The notes beneath the pieces were generated by a model. That model was not told where the DNA came from, made no database searches, and was given only the letters and a program-made list of their open reading frames with translations. Below are positions 48,568-58,122 of a stretch of 64,000 nucleotides of DNA, piece after piece. How positions within the stretch are numbered: the first letter of the stretch is position 1; each line of letters begins with the position of its first letter. This stretch comes from JAEUHZ01 sp964552795. GTDB taxonomy: Bacteria > Planctomycetota > UBA1135 > GCA-002686595. Location of the stretch: NCBI GenBank assembly GCA_964552795.1, contig CAZKIO010000005.1:72181-136180 (forward strand), read 5' to 3'. The position numbers and the translations under genes were made by a program.

Positions 48568-50256
48568 TCAGCCGCGCGCAGCGGCCGGCAGTCCGGCGCG
48601 CAGGCGCCGAGCGCCCGTCCAGACCAGGTAGGCGGCCAGACCCAGGAGCGCCATCGCCGACAGCGCGTTGGCCAGCTTGACGTCGAAGCCCGCGCTGGCC
48701 CGCAGATTCACGAGCGCGATGTCGGCGAGCGCCCACACCGTGATCGCCAGCACGAACGCGGCCGGGACCAGGACGAACGCGCTGCGACGCCCCTCGCCGC
48801 GCAGCCACACGGCGATCGAGATCAGGGACAGCGCCGCCAGCAGTTGGTTGCTCGCGCCGAACAGCGCCCAGAAGCGCAGGTAGCTGCCTTCCCCGCTGTA
48901 CGCGAGGAACAGCGCGGCCGGAAGGATCGTGATCAGCGTGCCCGCCATCGCACCGACGGCGCCGCGCCAGCCGGTCAATTCCTGGATCAGGTAGCGTCCG
49001 AGGCGCGTCGCCACGTCGAGCGTGTCGAACACGAAGGTCGAGAACGCCATCGCGCCGAACGTGATCGCGAAGGCCAGGTTCTCCTTGCCCACCAACAAGG
49101 TCAGGAACTGGCCGATGCCGTTGCCGTAGATCGATCCGGGCTTGAGCGGCTTGCCCGTGGCGTCGAGCAGTTGGTCCTGCGTGAAGATCACGACGGTCAC
49201 GAGCGCGATCAGCGCCACGAAGGCCTCGGCCAGCATCGCGCCGTAGCCGACGGGTCGCGCGTGCGACTCGCGGTCGAGTTGCTTGCTGGTCGTGCCCGAG
49301 CACACCAGGCCGTGGAAGCCCGAGCACGCTCCGCAGGCGATCGTCACGAACAGGAACGGGAACAGCGCGCCGCCGGCCTTGCCGGTGTCCCAGGTCTTGA
49401 ACGCCGGCTGGTGGATCTCGTAGCCGCCGAACAGGATGCCCAGCACGCCCAGCGTCAGCGCGGTGTACAGCACGAAGCCGCCCAGGTACCCGCGCGGCTG
49501 CAACAGCGACCACACCGGCAGCACCGACGCGACGACGCAGTAGGCCAGGATCAAGAGCCCCCACGTGACGTGGTCGAGGACCAGCCAGTCGGAGATGTGC
49601 GTGCCGAGCCACGCCAGCGCGAACGTCGCGGGCACGAAGATCGCCGTCACGAGCCACAGCGGCGGCTTCAGGTAGCGCTGGACGACGCCCAGGACCACCG
49701 ACAACAAGAGGTAGAGCACGCTGGCCGCGGCCACCGCTCCGCCCGGGTGGAAGGTCGCGCCGCTGGTCTCGAGCTCCTCCGTGCCGCGCGCGAAGCTGCC
49801 GGCGGTGATGTCGGCGAACGCGACGATCACGTAGATCAGCGCCAGCCAGATGAACGCCATCATCGCGCGGCCGGCGGGCGAGCCCAGGCGTTCGCGCGCG
49901 ATCTCGGCGATCGAGCAGCCGCCGTGCCGGATGCTGCCGATCAAGGTCGCGAAATCGTGCACGGCTCCGATGAACACGACGCCGAAGCCGATCCACAGGA
50001 GGCACGGCAGCCAGCCGAAGCTCTGGCACGCCAGGATCGGACCCGCGATCGGACCGGCGGCGGCGATGGCCGAGAAGTGCTGGCCGAACAGGTAGAAGGG
50101 CGGCGTGGGCTCGTAGTCCACGCCGTCGCGCTTCTGGTGAGCGGGCGTGGTGCGCTGGTCGTCGAGCCCCACCCGCGCGGCCACGAAGCGCCCGTACCAG
50201 CGGTAGCCGAGCGCGAGGAGTACGAGGAACGCGAGGGATAGGCCCGTCAGGGTCAT
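48568..50256 (-). CDS. CstA family carbon-starvation peptide/pyruvate transporter
   Basis: 562 residues, about 15 hydrophobic helices. Shorter than E. coli CstA (701) but with all main blocks: RWYGRFVAARVGLDDQRTTPAHQ, FGQHFSAIAAAGPIAGPILA, HDFATLIGSIRHGGCSIAEIA, FHGLVCSGTTSKQL and FWALFGASNQLLAAL. CstA/BtsT-type proteins import pyruvate or peptides at starvation. ATG 50256; a TACGGT-like element lies about 41 nt upstream in the shared divergent gap. Confidence 0.94.
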   Translation of the reverse strand: MTLTGLSLAFLVLLALGYRWYGRFVAARVGLDDQRTTPAHQKRDGVDYEPTPPFYLFGQHFSAIAAAGPIAGPILACQSFGWLPCLLWIGFGVVFIGAVHDFATLIGSIRHGGCSIAEIARERLGSPAGRAMMAFIWLALIYVIVAFADITAGSFARGTEELETSGATFHPGGAVAAASVLYLLLSVVLGVVQRYLKPPLWLVTAIFVPATFALAWLGTHISDWLVLDHVTWGLLILAYCVVASVLPVWSLLQPRGYLGGFVLYTALTLGVLGILFGGYEIHQPAFKTWDTGKAGGALFPFLFVTIACGACSGFHGLVCSGTTSKQLDRESHARPVGYGAMLAEAFVALIALVTVVIFTQDQLLDATGKPLKPGSIYGNGIGQFLTLLVGKENLAFAITFGAMAFSTFVFDTLDVATRLGRYLIQELTGWRGAVGAMAGTLITILPAALFLAYSGEGSYLRFWALFGASNQLLAALSLISIAVWLRGEGRRSAFVLVPAAFVLAITVWALADIALVNLRASAGFDVKLANALSAMALLGLAAYLVWTGARRLRAGLPAAARG

Positions 50257-50294
50257 GCGGGGGAGCCGTTGCGCCGGTGGACTGCGCTCGGGTG

Positions 50295-50305
50295 GCTACC
50301 GTAGC
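50295..50305. promoter_or_regulatory. inverted repeat GCTAC-C-GTAGC in divergent gap
   Basis: A short palindrome giving TACCGT on the plus strand (32 nt before the symporter ATG) and TACGGT on the minus strand (41 nt before cstA). It may be overlapping -10 elements of divergent promoters or a small operator. Confidence 0.25.
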
Positions 50306-50334
50306 ATCCCGGCCACGCCGACCGGCGCGCACGC

Positions 50335-51663
50335 ATGACCGACGAAGGCAACGGCGTTCCCCTCCATCGCAAGATCATGTTCGGCCTCGTCGGCGGCGCC
50401 ATCGCCGGCATCGCCGCGAACTGGCTCGGCGCGCAGGGCGAGCGCGCCCACCGCACGGTCGAGATCCTCGCCGACGGAGTCGCGCATCCCGTCGGCCAGG
50501 TGTTCCTGCGGATGCTGTTCCTGGTCGTCATCCCGCTGGTGTTCGCCTCGCTGGCCGTCGGCGTCGCGGGCCTGGGCGACCTGCGTCACGTCGGGCGCAT
50601 CGGCGTGCGCACGCTGATCTTCTTCGTGGGCACCAGCGTTTTCTCTGCCGTGCTGGGCCTCGCGCTGGTCAACCTGTTCGAGCCCGGCGGCGGATTCGAC
50701 GCCGCCACGCGCGACGGCCTGATGGAGGCCTTCGGCGGCGCCGCGGCCAAGCTGCAGGTGGCCGCCGACGCGAACCGCTCGGACACGCTGCTGGAAGCCG
50801 TCAACAAGTGGCTCGACATGGCGCTGCCGCGCAACGTGCTGGCAGCCGTGGTGGGCATGCAGATGCTGCCCCTGATCATCGCCGCGCTGCTGCTCGGCAT
50901 GGCGCTGACCAGGATCGACGATCCGCGCCGCGCGGCGATGCTGGGCTGGCTCGAGACGCTGGGCGAGGCGATGGTGACGATCGTCGGCTTCGCGATGAAG
51001 CTGGCGCCGTACGCGGTCTTCTGCCTGATCTTCTCGGTGGTCGCCAAGTTCGGGGTGGACCTCCTGCAGAAGCTGGCGTTTTACGTCGTGCTCGTGCTGT
51101 GCGCCTACGCCGTGCAGATCTTCGGCCTCTACCCGCTCCTGCTGCGCGTGCTGGCCCGGCGCGCGCCGATCGATTTCATGCGCCGCGCCATCCCGATCGC
51201 GGTCACCGCGCTGTCGACCTCCTCGAGCAACGCGACGCTGCCGACCAGCCTGCGGATCGCGCAGAAGGACCTGGACATCCGGCCGCAGGTGGCCGGCTTC
51301 GTCCTGCCGCTGGGCGCGACCATGAACATGAACGGCACGGCGCTGTTCGAGGGCGCGCTGGTGCTGTTCCTGGCGCAGGTCTTCGGCGTGCCCCTCGAGC
51401 TCCACCAGCAGTTCCTGGTGGTGGTCCTCTCCGTGGTCTCGGCCATCGGCGCGGCGGGCATCCCCGGCGGATCGCTGCCGCTCATCATGGTGATCCTGGC
51501 GCAGGTCGGCGTGCCGCCCGACGGCATCGCGATCGTGATCGGCGTCGACCGGATCCTCGACATGGGCCGCACCGTCGTGAACGTGGCCGGCGACGTGGTG
51601 TGCGCCGCGTACATCGAAGCCGCCGAACGCCAGCGCGATCGCCGGAACCCGGCCTCGGCCTGA
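50335..51663 (+). CDS. dicarboxylate/amino acid:cation symporter (DAACS family)
   Basis: 442 residues. GltP/DctA-type elevator transporter. Seen: FLRMLFLVVIPLVFASLAVGVAGLG, the helical-hairpin motif TALSTSSSNATLP, the cation/substrate motif PLGATMNMNGTALFE and AAGIPGGSLPLIMVIL, then VDRILDMGRTVVNVAGD with the substrate-binding Arg/Asp region. Imports glutamate, aspartate or C4-dicarboxylates with H+ or Na+. It converges on the USP gene 11 bp away. Confidence 0.95.
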   Translation: MTDEGNGVPLHRKIMFGLVGGAIAGIAANWLGAQGERAHRTVEILADGVAHPVGQVFLRMLFLVVIPLVFASLAVGVAGLGDLRHVGRIGVRTLIFFVGTSVFSAVLGLALVNLFEPGGGFDAATRDGLMEAFGGAAAKLQVAADANRSDTLLEAVNKWLDMALPRNVLAAVVGMQMLPLIIAALLLGMALTRIDDPRRAAMLGWLETLGEAMVTIVGFAMKLAPYAVFCLIFSVVAKFGVDLLQKLAFYVVLVLCAYAVQIFGLYPLLLRVLARRAPIDFMRRAIPIAVTALSTSSSNATLPTSLRIAQKDLDIRPQVAGFVLPLGATMNMNGTALFEGALVLFLAQVFGVPLELHQQFLVVVLSVVSAIGAAGIPGGSLPLIMVILAQVGVPPDGIAIVIGVDRILDMGRTVVNVAGDVVCAAYIEAAERQRDRRNPASA

Positions 51664-51674
51664 CGACGCGCGGT

Positions 51675-52574
51675 CTACGCCGGCACGACGACCACGTTGC
51701 CGTCGCCGCCGACGATCGCGTCGCGCGACACGGATCCGCTCCACAGGCGCTCCAGGCCCTGGCGCTGGTGCGTGCCGATCACCAGCACGTCGGCGCCGTC
51801 CTCGGCCGCCAACTGGTTGAGGTGCGCGGAGACCCGCCCCATGCCGCCGATCAGGCGGATGCGCAACGCCGAGTGGTCGGCGTGGACGGTCCCTGCGCGC
51901 GCGCGCAGCTCCGATTCCAGCGCGGCCTCGACGTCGGGATCCGCCGCGCCGATGGCCAGGCCCTCCTTCTGGAACCGCTCGCGCACGTCGGGCGGCCAGA
52001 ACACGTGCGCCCCCGTCAGCACGAGCGGGCCCGCCGAACGCAGCGTCAGCAGCCAGCGCAGCGCGGCATCGGAAGTTGGCGAAAGGTCCAGCCCGACCAG
52101 CACGCGCAGCGGCCGCGCGCCGCTGCTCCAGTCGCGGAACGGCCGCTCGTCGCGGACGACGAGCACCGGCATGCCGGCGCGCTGCGCGATGCGGTCGGCG
52201 GTGCGGCCCAGGAAGCGCGGCCGATCGCCGCGCCGTCCGACCGCGGAGATGCAGACCAGCTCGGCCGACCTGCGGGCCGCCTCCGCCAGCAGCACGTCGC
52301 CCGGCCGGCCGGCCAGCACGGCGCACTCGACCGGCGCGACGCCCTTCACGTGCGCCGCCTCCGCGGCCAGATCGGCGAGCAGGCGGCGCTCCTCCGATTC
52401 CAGGAACTCGGTGACCTTGGATTCGACGCGTTCCGCCAGCACCTCCGCCGCGCCGGGGATGTCGAGCACGTGGATCAAACGTACGCCGGTGCGGCGCATG
52501 CGCGCGACGTGCGCCGCGGCGACCAGCGCGCGGCGCGCGGCCGGTGAGAAGTCGGTTCCGCACAGGATGGTCAT
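51675..52574 (-). CDS. universal stress protein with two tandem Usp domains
   Basis: 299 residues, two Usp folds (about 1-140 and 150-299). Each begins with a strand (ILCGTDFSPAARRAL; LRVLVGLDLSPTSDAAL) and ends with a nucleotide-loop: GRRGDRPRFLGRTA in the first, GTHQRQGLERLWSGSVS in the second, the latter fitting the GxxGx9G(S/T) ATP-binding pattern. Likely a cytoplasmic stress sensor. ATG overlaps the stop of the TerC gene by 4 nt. Confidence 0.93.
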   Translation of the reverse strand: MTILCGTDFSPAARRALVAAAHVARMRRTGVRLIHVLDIPGAAEVLAERVESKVTEFLESEERRLLADLAAEAAHVKGVAPVECAVLAGRPGDVLLAEAARRSAELVCISAVGRRGDRPRFLGRTADRIAQRAGMPVLVVRDERPFRDWSSGARPLRVLVGLDLSPTSDAALRWLLTLRSAGPLVLTGAHVFWPPDVRERFQKEGLAIGAADPDVEAALESELRARAGTVHADHSALRIRLIGGMGRVSAHLNQLAAEDGADVLVIGTHQRQGLERLWSGSVSRDAIVGGDGNVVVVPA

Positions 52575-53569
52575 GGACGAGATTCCTCCTCACCGGGAGC
52601 GCCCGCACTGGCGGGCCGGAAACGCGCGCGGATGACCGAGGCGACGACGGCCAGAGTCAGGATGCCGCCCACGACCCCCAGCGCCACGGTGACGGGGATC
52701 TTGTGCTCCTCGGGGAGCAGCATCTTCACGCCGACGAAGACCAGGATCGCGGAGAGCCCGTGCTTGAGGTAGTGCAGGTAGCGCAAGAGCCCGCCGACCG
52801 CGAAGAACAGGCTGCGCAGCCCCAGGATCGCGAACAGGTTGGACGTGTAGACGACGAAGAGGTTCTGGGAGATGCCCAGCGCCGCGGGCACGGAGTCGAC
52901 GGCGAACATGACGTCGGTGGCCTCGATCACCAGGAGCGCCAGGAACAGCGGGGTCGCCACGAGCTTGCCGCCCAGTCGCACGAAGAACCGCGATCCGTGG
53001 AACTCGTTGGTCACCGGCAGGAACCGGCGCGAGAGCCGCAGGATCAGGTTCTTCTCCGGGTCGACCTGGTCCTCGTCGCCCTGGAACGCCAGCTTGACGC
53101 CCGTGACGATCAGGAGCGCGCCGAGCACCCAGATCATCCAGTGGAAGCGCTCGATGGCCTGGATCCCGATCAAGAGGAACAGGCCGCGCATCACCATCGC
53201 GCCGAACACGCCCCAGAACAGCACCCGGTGCTGGCTCTCGGCCGGGATCGCGAAGAACCGGAAGATCACCAGGAAGACGAAGATGTTGTCGACCGAGAGC
53301 GCGTACTCCGTCAGGTAGCAAGTGAGGTACTCCAGCGACGGGCGGTGGTCGGCGCTGTTCGCGGGGTCGGCCAGGAACGCCGGATCGACGAACAGACGGA
53401 TGGCGAGTGCGAACAAGAGGCCCAGCGTGACCCACACCGCGGTCCACGTCAGCGCCTCGCGCACCGTGACGACGTGGTCCTTGCGGTGGAAGACGCCCAG
53501 GTCCAGCGCCAGCATCACCAGCACGACGACGCCGAACACGATCCACAGGGTCAGGTTGCCGCTCTCCAT
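52571..53569 (-). CDS. TerC family integral membrane protein
   Basis: 332 residues with about nine hydrophobic helices. Typical TerC/Alx text: CYLTEYALSVDNIFVFLVIF, LFWGVFGAMVMRGLFLLIG, HWMIWVLGALLIVTGVKLA, VDSVPAALGISQNLFVVYTSNLFAIL. Conserved acidic residues in the membrane fit the manganese or alkali-stress export role found for Alx/TerC relatives. It is 7 nt after the APC transporter stop and overlaps the Usp gene, making a three-gene stress/transport operon. Confidence 0.95.
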   Translation of the reverse strand: MESGNLTLWIVFGVVVLVMLALDLGVFHRKDHVVTVREALTWTAVWVTLGLLFALAIRLFVDPAFLADPANSADHRPSLEYLTCYLTEYALSVDNIFVFLVIFRFFAIPAESQHRVLFWGVFGAMVMRGLFLLIGIQAIERFHWMIWVLGALLIVTGVKLAFQGDEDQVDPEKNLILRLSRRFLPVTNEFHGSRFFVRLGGKLVATPLFLALLVIEATDVMFAVDSVPAALGISQNLFVVYTSNLFAILGLRSLFFAVGGLLRYLHYLKHGLSAILVFVGVKMLLPEEHKIPVTVALGVVGGILTLAVVASVIRARFRPASAGAPGEEESRP

Positions 53570-53576
53570 GTTCGCT

Positions 53577-55457
53577 TCAGCCGTAGATGAGCAGGCGGAT
53601 ACCCGGCGGCAGTCGCTTGGTCAATCCGGCCAGCACGTGCCCGCGCAGCAGATGGTACATGCTGTTGCGCTGCGTCACGCCGATCATGATGGCCGACACC
53701 TCGAGCACTTCGGCCGCCCTGAGGATGCCTTCGACGGCGTTGTACGAGACGGTCCACACGGGGATCAGGGTCATGCCTTCGGCCTCGGCGGCCTGCGTGG
53801 CGCTGAGCAGCGCGCTGGCGCCCTCGGAGGTCGGCTTCCAGGCCCACTCGCGCACGAACAGCCCCGTGCGCTCCTCGACGTACAGCGCGTACAGGGTCTT
53901 GCCGCCCAGCCCCTTCTCGCGCGCGATGGCCTCGTTGACCAGGCCCGGATTCGGGCTGCGCATCGCGATCAGCGTGTGCGACGGATAGAGCTGCGAGACC
54001 GACTCGGCCTGCGCGAGGCTGCAGATCTCGAGCTGCTCGAGGAGTTCCAGGCCCTCCTCGGCCTGTTCGACGCGGCGCGGGAAGATCTTGGCGAGCAGCG
54101 GGATGTGGTAGAGCCAGTCCGCGAACCACTTGCGCCGCGTGCCGACGGTCAGGATCAGCCCCAGCGCGACCAGGATGGTGCCGTACAGCGTCGCGTCGCC
54201 CTCGATGCGCAGGGTGACGATCCAGGCCACGAGGATGACGCCGGTCGTCAGCACGCCGAGCCAGAACTGCCAGCCGAACTGGCGATCGCGCCAGCGCAGG
54301 ACATCGAGTCCCGCGGAGCTGAGCACGAACGCGCCCAGCAGGCCGAAGGCGTACAGGCCCGCCAGCGTCTGCATGTCGCCGCCGCTGATGGCGATCACGA
54401 GGATCGGCACGAGCGTGGCCACGAGGATGGCGATCTGCGGCGTGCCGAACTGGCGGTTGCGGCTGGCGATCGCGGAGGGCATGAAGCCCTTCTCGGCCAG
54501 CGACAGGAACACGTGGTAGCAGCCGATGATCGCGGTGTTCGACGCCAGGAGCAGCAGCGACGAGGCGGTCAGGACGACGGCGATCTTGAGCGGCACGCCG
54601 CCCCACACGCCGGCCAGCTCGGAGATGAAGCGTTCGGTGTTGAGCTGCTTGAGTTCGTGCGGCAGGAGCGACACGGCCAGCAGCGTCAGCACGGGCGACG
54701 TCACGACCATCGTGATCACGACGAGACGCATGCCCTTCTTGGCCGTGCTGCGGATGGGGTCGCGCATCGCCGGGCTGAGCTGGCTGATGCTCTCCAGGCC
54801 CGAAAAGGCCAGCCAGGCCGTCGAGAAACCGACCAGGAACGTGTTGCGGTCGAGCGTGCGCGCCTGCGCCATGCTGCTCTCGATCATGGCCCTCTCGGGC
54901 GACCCGATGCCCCACAGCACGAATCCGATCACGCACACGTTGGCCACCACGGCCAGGACGGCCATGAAGAGCGCCAGCGACGCGCTCTCGCGGATGCCGA
55001 TGGTGTTGATGATCGCCAGCAGGATCAGCGTGACCGAGGCCATCGCCACGACGTGCTCGTCGAGCGCGGGGATCAGGTCCGCCAGGTAGTGGATGCCCGA
55101 CACGGCGGAGATCGCCGACGTCAGGAAGTACCCGATCGAGATCAAGAGGCCGCCGATCGCGCCGACCATCGGCGTGAAGGCCTTGCTGGCGATGCTGACC
55201 ACTCCGCCGCCGTCGGGCGTGCGCCAGCAGATCTCGACGTACTTGGCAGCGAGCAGGATGAAGCCGGCGAGGCCGAGCCAGATGAAGAACGGCGCGACGT
55301 TGCCGACGCGCTCGTACAGGATCCCGGGGACGTAGTAGACCGACGTCCCGATGTCGCAGAAGACGACGGCCCACACCAGGAGCGGCGTGAGCTGGCGCAG
55401 GTTCGCCTCGGCCGGCTGTCCAGGTGGGCCCTGGACGGGGGTCGGTGGCGCGTTCAC
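53577..55457 (-). CDS. APC-family amino acid permease fused to a C-terminal Usp-like domain
   Basis: 626 residues. Residues about 30-470 are an APC permease: DIGTSVYYVPGILYERVGN, GVVSIASKAFTPMVGAIGG, STAWLAFSGLESISQLSPA. Residues about 480-626 form a soluble Usp-like domain (SHTLIAMRSPNPGLVNEA, ISAIMIGVTQRNSMYHLLRGHVLAGLTKRLP) near the ATP-loop pattern. Some APC permeases of archaea and bacteria have this fusion; the domain probably gates transport in response to nucleotides. GTG start at 55457. First gene of the APC-TerC-Usp operon; a TATCGT element lies about 80 nt upstream. Confidence 0.93.
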   Translation of the reverse strand: MNAPPTPVQGPPGQPAEANLRQLTPLLVWAVVFCDIGTSVYYVPGILYERVGNVAPFFIWLGLAGFILLAAKYVEICWRTPDGGGVVSIASKAFTPMVGAIGGLLISIGYFLTSAISAVSGIHYLADLIPALDEHVVAMASVTLILLAIINTIGIRESASLALFMAVLAVVANVCVIGFVLWGIGSPERAMIESSMAQARTLDRNTFLVGFSTAWLAFSGLESISQLSPAMRDPIRSTAKKGMRLVVITMVVTSPVLTLLAVSLLPHELKQLNTERFISELAGVWGGVPLKIAVVLTASSLLLLASNTAIIGCYHVFLSLAEKGFMPSAIASRNRQFGTPQIAILVATLVPILVIAISGGDMQTLAGLYAFGLLGAFVLSSAGLDVLRWRDRQFGWQFWLGVLTTGVILVAWIVTLRIEGDATLYGTILVALGLILTVGTRRKWFADWLYHIPLLAKIFPRRVEQAEEGLELLEQLEICSLAQAESVSQLYPSHTLIAMRSPNPGLVNEAIAREKGLGGKTLYALYVEERTGLFVREWAWKPTSEGASALLSATQAAEAEGMTLIPVWTVSYNAVEGILRAAEVLEVSAIMIGVTQRNSMYHLLRGHVLAGLTKRLPPGIRLLIYG

Positions 55458-55639
55458 GCGGGATTCCGCGCGGGCGCGGAGGACCTGGAGGCCGGCCGGA
55501 GCGGCGCTCGCTGTCGAGGGGGCATGTGCGGGCGCGACGATAGCATCCGCGCCCGCCGCAACGCACGCGCTCCCCGGGCGCCGCGGGGTGCGAACCGCCC
55601 GGCGGCGGCCGTGCCCGCGCCCCCGTCAGGCCCGCGCGC

Positions 55640-57043
55640 TCAGTCCGTTGCGAGGAACCTCAGCGTCGCGTTGTGGATCGCGCCGATGCACGCCCCCTGG
55701 TCGAACCCGTCGTAGTTGTCGAACAGGTAGTGGATGCCGCCGAACATGCGCGAGACAGCGGCGTCCGACGCCGCCGCATGGAAGCTGGCAAAGTTCCGAT
55801 CGGCGTACAGCGCGCCGTCCGGACCGGTCAACAACTCCGGATTCAGGCGCGAGTGCGTCGTGTCGGTGTAGGCGTGCGGACCGAAGAAGCCGGTGAGCAC
55901 CGTCGCCGCGGCACCGGACTGCGTCGAGTGCCCGGACGTGTACGTCGGGAAGTTCGGCGTGCCGATGAACGGGTCCCAGGCCGCGTCGATGTTGGCGCGG
56001 ATGTAGGTCGCGGGGCGCTGGAGGTAGTACTGGTACTTCGTCTCCCAGCAGGTGACGAACGCGTCGTGCACGACCATGCCGACGCGCGCGAACAACTCCG
56101 CGGCGGCGTCGAGCGCGAGGCCCTCCTCGGCGGAGACCTGACAGCACGTCGCGATCCAGTGGCCGGGGGGCGTGCCCGTCGCGACGGGGTTGTCGGCCCA
56201 GAACGCGGCGATCGCCTTCTCGTCGTCGGTCAGGTTCGCGCCGGCGTCGCCGGTCGTGTTGTAGACCAGCAGTGCATGCGCGTACCACGGCGACCCCGCT
56301 CCGGTCGAGAAGGGCGGCGGGCCGATCGCGGCGCACGAATCGGAGGCCGGCACGACGAAGGTGCGCACGTCGCCCCAGCAGGGCAGGAGCGGCGCGGCCG
56401 CGCCGGAGACCTGCGTCCACGCGCCCTCGGAGGGCTCGTCGTACTCAGGCGGCGGGACGTAGGCCGCGCCGCAGGCATCGACGCCGGCGATGCCGTCCGT
56501 CGCGGCCCAGGCCAGGATCGCGTTGCCCACGTCCTCGCCCCACTGGACCGAACGCGCGAGAACCGACGCGCTGACCTCCGTGGTGTAGACGTCGAGGAAC
56601 TGCTGCTCGAGCGCGTCGAACTCCGCCGCCGAGCCGCTGATCAGGCCTCCGGCCACGACCGCCAGCGCGCGGTTGGCCGCCGCCGGCCAGTGGTGCACGC
56701 GATTCGCCGGCACGGGCAGCGTGGCCGCGGGAAAACCGTTGAGCTGCCCCTGCAGCGTTTGGTGCGCGCTCATGCCCGGCACCACGGTCTCGTAGAGCGC
56801 GAGGCCGGCGTAGCCGAAGATGCGCGCCGCGCGCGGCGGCGGGATCCCGCCCGCCTTGACGCGCAGGTAGAGGAGCTCGTGCCACTCGACCGCCACGTCC
56901 GAGGTGAACGTGGAGGCCGGCGGGGAGGACGCCAGGCCCGGCGGCCCGGAACCGTCGCCATCGCCGCTCGAGCAGGCCGCGAGAAGGAGGAGCAGGCCGG
57001 CGGGCAGGGCGCGCCGGCGGTGGGTGGTCACTGCGTGATTCAT
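55640..57043 (-). CDS. lipoprotein vanadium-dependent haloperoxidase/PAP2-type enzyme
   Basis: 467 residues. Lipobox LLAAC near residue 21-22 of a cleavable lipoprotein signal (ATG 57043; an ATG further upstream precedes the signal). All residues that bind vanadate in chloroperoxidase are present in order: K336 and R343 (KYQYYLQR), S370-G-H372 (YTSGHSTQSG), R432 and H438 (RMFGGIHYLFD). The family oxidises halides with hydrogen peroxide, though the same site also serves PAP2 phosphatases. Secreted single-domain version like others in Planctomycetota and marine bacteria. No partner genes nearby. Confidence 0.9.
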   Translation of the reverse strand: MNHAVTTHRRRALPAGLLLLLAACSSGDGDGSGPPGLASSPPASTFTSDVAVEWHELLYLRVKAGGIPPPRAARIFGYAGLALYETVVPGMSAHQTLQGQLNGFPAATLPVPANRVHHWPAAANRALAVVAGGLISGSAAEFDALEQQFLDVYTTEVSASVLARSVQWGEDVGNAILAWAATDGIAGVDACGAAYVPPPEYDEPSEGAWTQVSGAAAPLLPCWGDVRTFVVPASDSCAAIGPPPFSTGAGSPWYAHALLVYNTTGDAGANLTDDEKAIAAFWADNPVATGTPPGHWIATCCQVSAEEGLALDAAAELFARVGMVVHDAFVTCWETKYQYYLQRPATYIRANIDAAWDPFIGTPNFPTYTSGHSTQSGAAATVLTGFFGPHAYTDTTHSRLNPELLTGPDGALYADRNFASFHAAASDAAVSRMFGGIHYLFDNYDGFDQGACIGAIHNATLRFLATD

Positions 57044-57152
57044 GATGTGTGTGCCTCGCGAGAATCCGGTCCTGCGCTCGCCGATCCGCGAGCGCGGGTT
57101 CATCTCATGTCCGTTGGCGGGATGATCCATGTCGTGGGTGCCGCGACTTGCC

Positions 57153-58001
57153 TCACAGGCGGAGCACGATCCCCGCGCCCAGGCTGTCCGCGTCGCCGGT
57201 GTTGCGCCCGTCGAGCGTCGTGCGCCACAGTCCGGTGAGGCCGACGTGTTCCGTGATCCGCAGGTACGCGCCCACGCCCACGCGCTCGTACTCCTCGCGC
57301 GTGCCGGGGAACGGCCCGCCGCCGATGTCGTAGCCGCCCAGGCTGAACACCTGCGAGTAGAAGGGCGTGATCGTCAGCATGTCGAAGAAGGTCGCGCCCA
57401 GCGTGACGTTCAGCGGCACTTCGTCGCTGGGCTCGCCGTTGCGGCGGTCGTAGCCCGACTCGATCGAGGCGAACGCGCCGCTGTCGTGGCGCCAGTGCAG
57501 GATCGCGCGCCCGCGCAGATCGACCTGGCCGTCGCCGATCACGGTCACGGCGTTCGCCTCGTAGTCGCTGAGCGGCACCTTCACGGACGGCGCAAAAAGG
57601 AACGAGAACTCGCTCGCCCCGGCGCGCTGCGACCATGCGCGCCACTTCACGCCGCCCACGGCGTCCTGCAGGTCGTCGCGATCGGCGAAGTCGGGGTTGC
57701 CCAGGCCCGCCTGCACGCCGTCGGACTCGGCGCTGACCTGCGAGCCGGAAGCGAACAGGTCGATGTCGTCGGTGAGCCCGTACGCGACGTACAGCGTGAG
57801 AGCCTCGCGCGTGATCTCGCCGACGTCGGCCGGCCCGACCTTCTGCTTGCCCGCCCAGAACTCGTCGTAGCTGTCGCGCGTCCAGGAGAACACGGCGTCG
57901 ACGCGTCCCGCGCCGCGCAGGAATCCGGTCTCGCCCTGCGCGAACGCCGCGCCGGACAGGGACGGAATCAGGAGGAGCAGCAGTCTCGTTCGCCTGGACA
58001 T
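57153..58001 (-). CDS. outer-membrane beta-barrel protein, MetA-pathway (phenol-degradation) or transporter-like
   Basis: 282 residues. Signal peptide 1-21 (LSGAAFA-QG) followed by alternating amphipathic strands through to a C-terminal ...SLGAGIVLRL strand without terminal Phe. Pattern (LTLYVAYGLTDDIDLFASGS, LRGRAILHWRHDSGAFASIESGYD, VGVGAYLRITEHVGLTGLW) resembles the DUF/Phenol_MetA_deg family of barrels, though I do not assert a substrate. About 12 strands. ATG 58001 is followed at once by the signal; 109 nt downstream of it lies the haloperoxidase start. Confidence 0.75.
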   Translation of the reverse strand: MSRRTRLLLLLIPSLSGAAFAQGETGFLRGAGRVDAVFSWTRDSYDEFWAGKQKVGPADVGEITREALTLYVAYGLTDDIDLFASGSQVSAESDGVQAGLGNPDFADRDDLQDAVGGVKWRAWSQRAGASEFSFLFAPSVKVPLSDYEANAVTVIGDGQVDLRGRAILHWRHDSGAFASIESGYDRRNGEPSDEVPLNVTLGATFFDMLTITPFYSQVFSLGGYDIGGGPFPGTREEYERVGVGAYLRITEHVGLTGLWRTTLDGRNTGDADSLGAGIVLRL

Positions 58002-58122
58002 GCGATCGTCTCGGTGGGATCGGAGTTGAGCGCAGCCTTCGTCGTCACCGCGCGCGTTCGATCTTGTGCGCAGTTCGGGTGCCCGCAAGACGTCGTAGCG
58101 AATGCGATGGCGCGCGTAGTTC

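Noticed and set aside
48544..48590. Possible hairpin between SulP and cstA (GCGCGCG arms)
   Set aside because: Simple CG-alternating sequence of this kind is everywhere in the window; pairing is not convincing.
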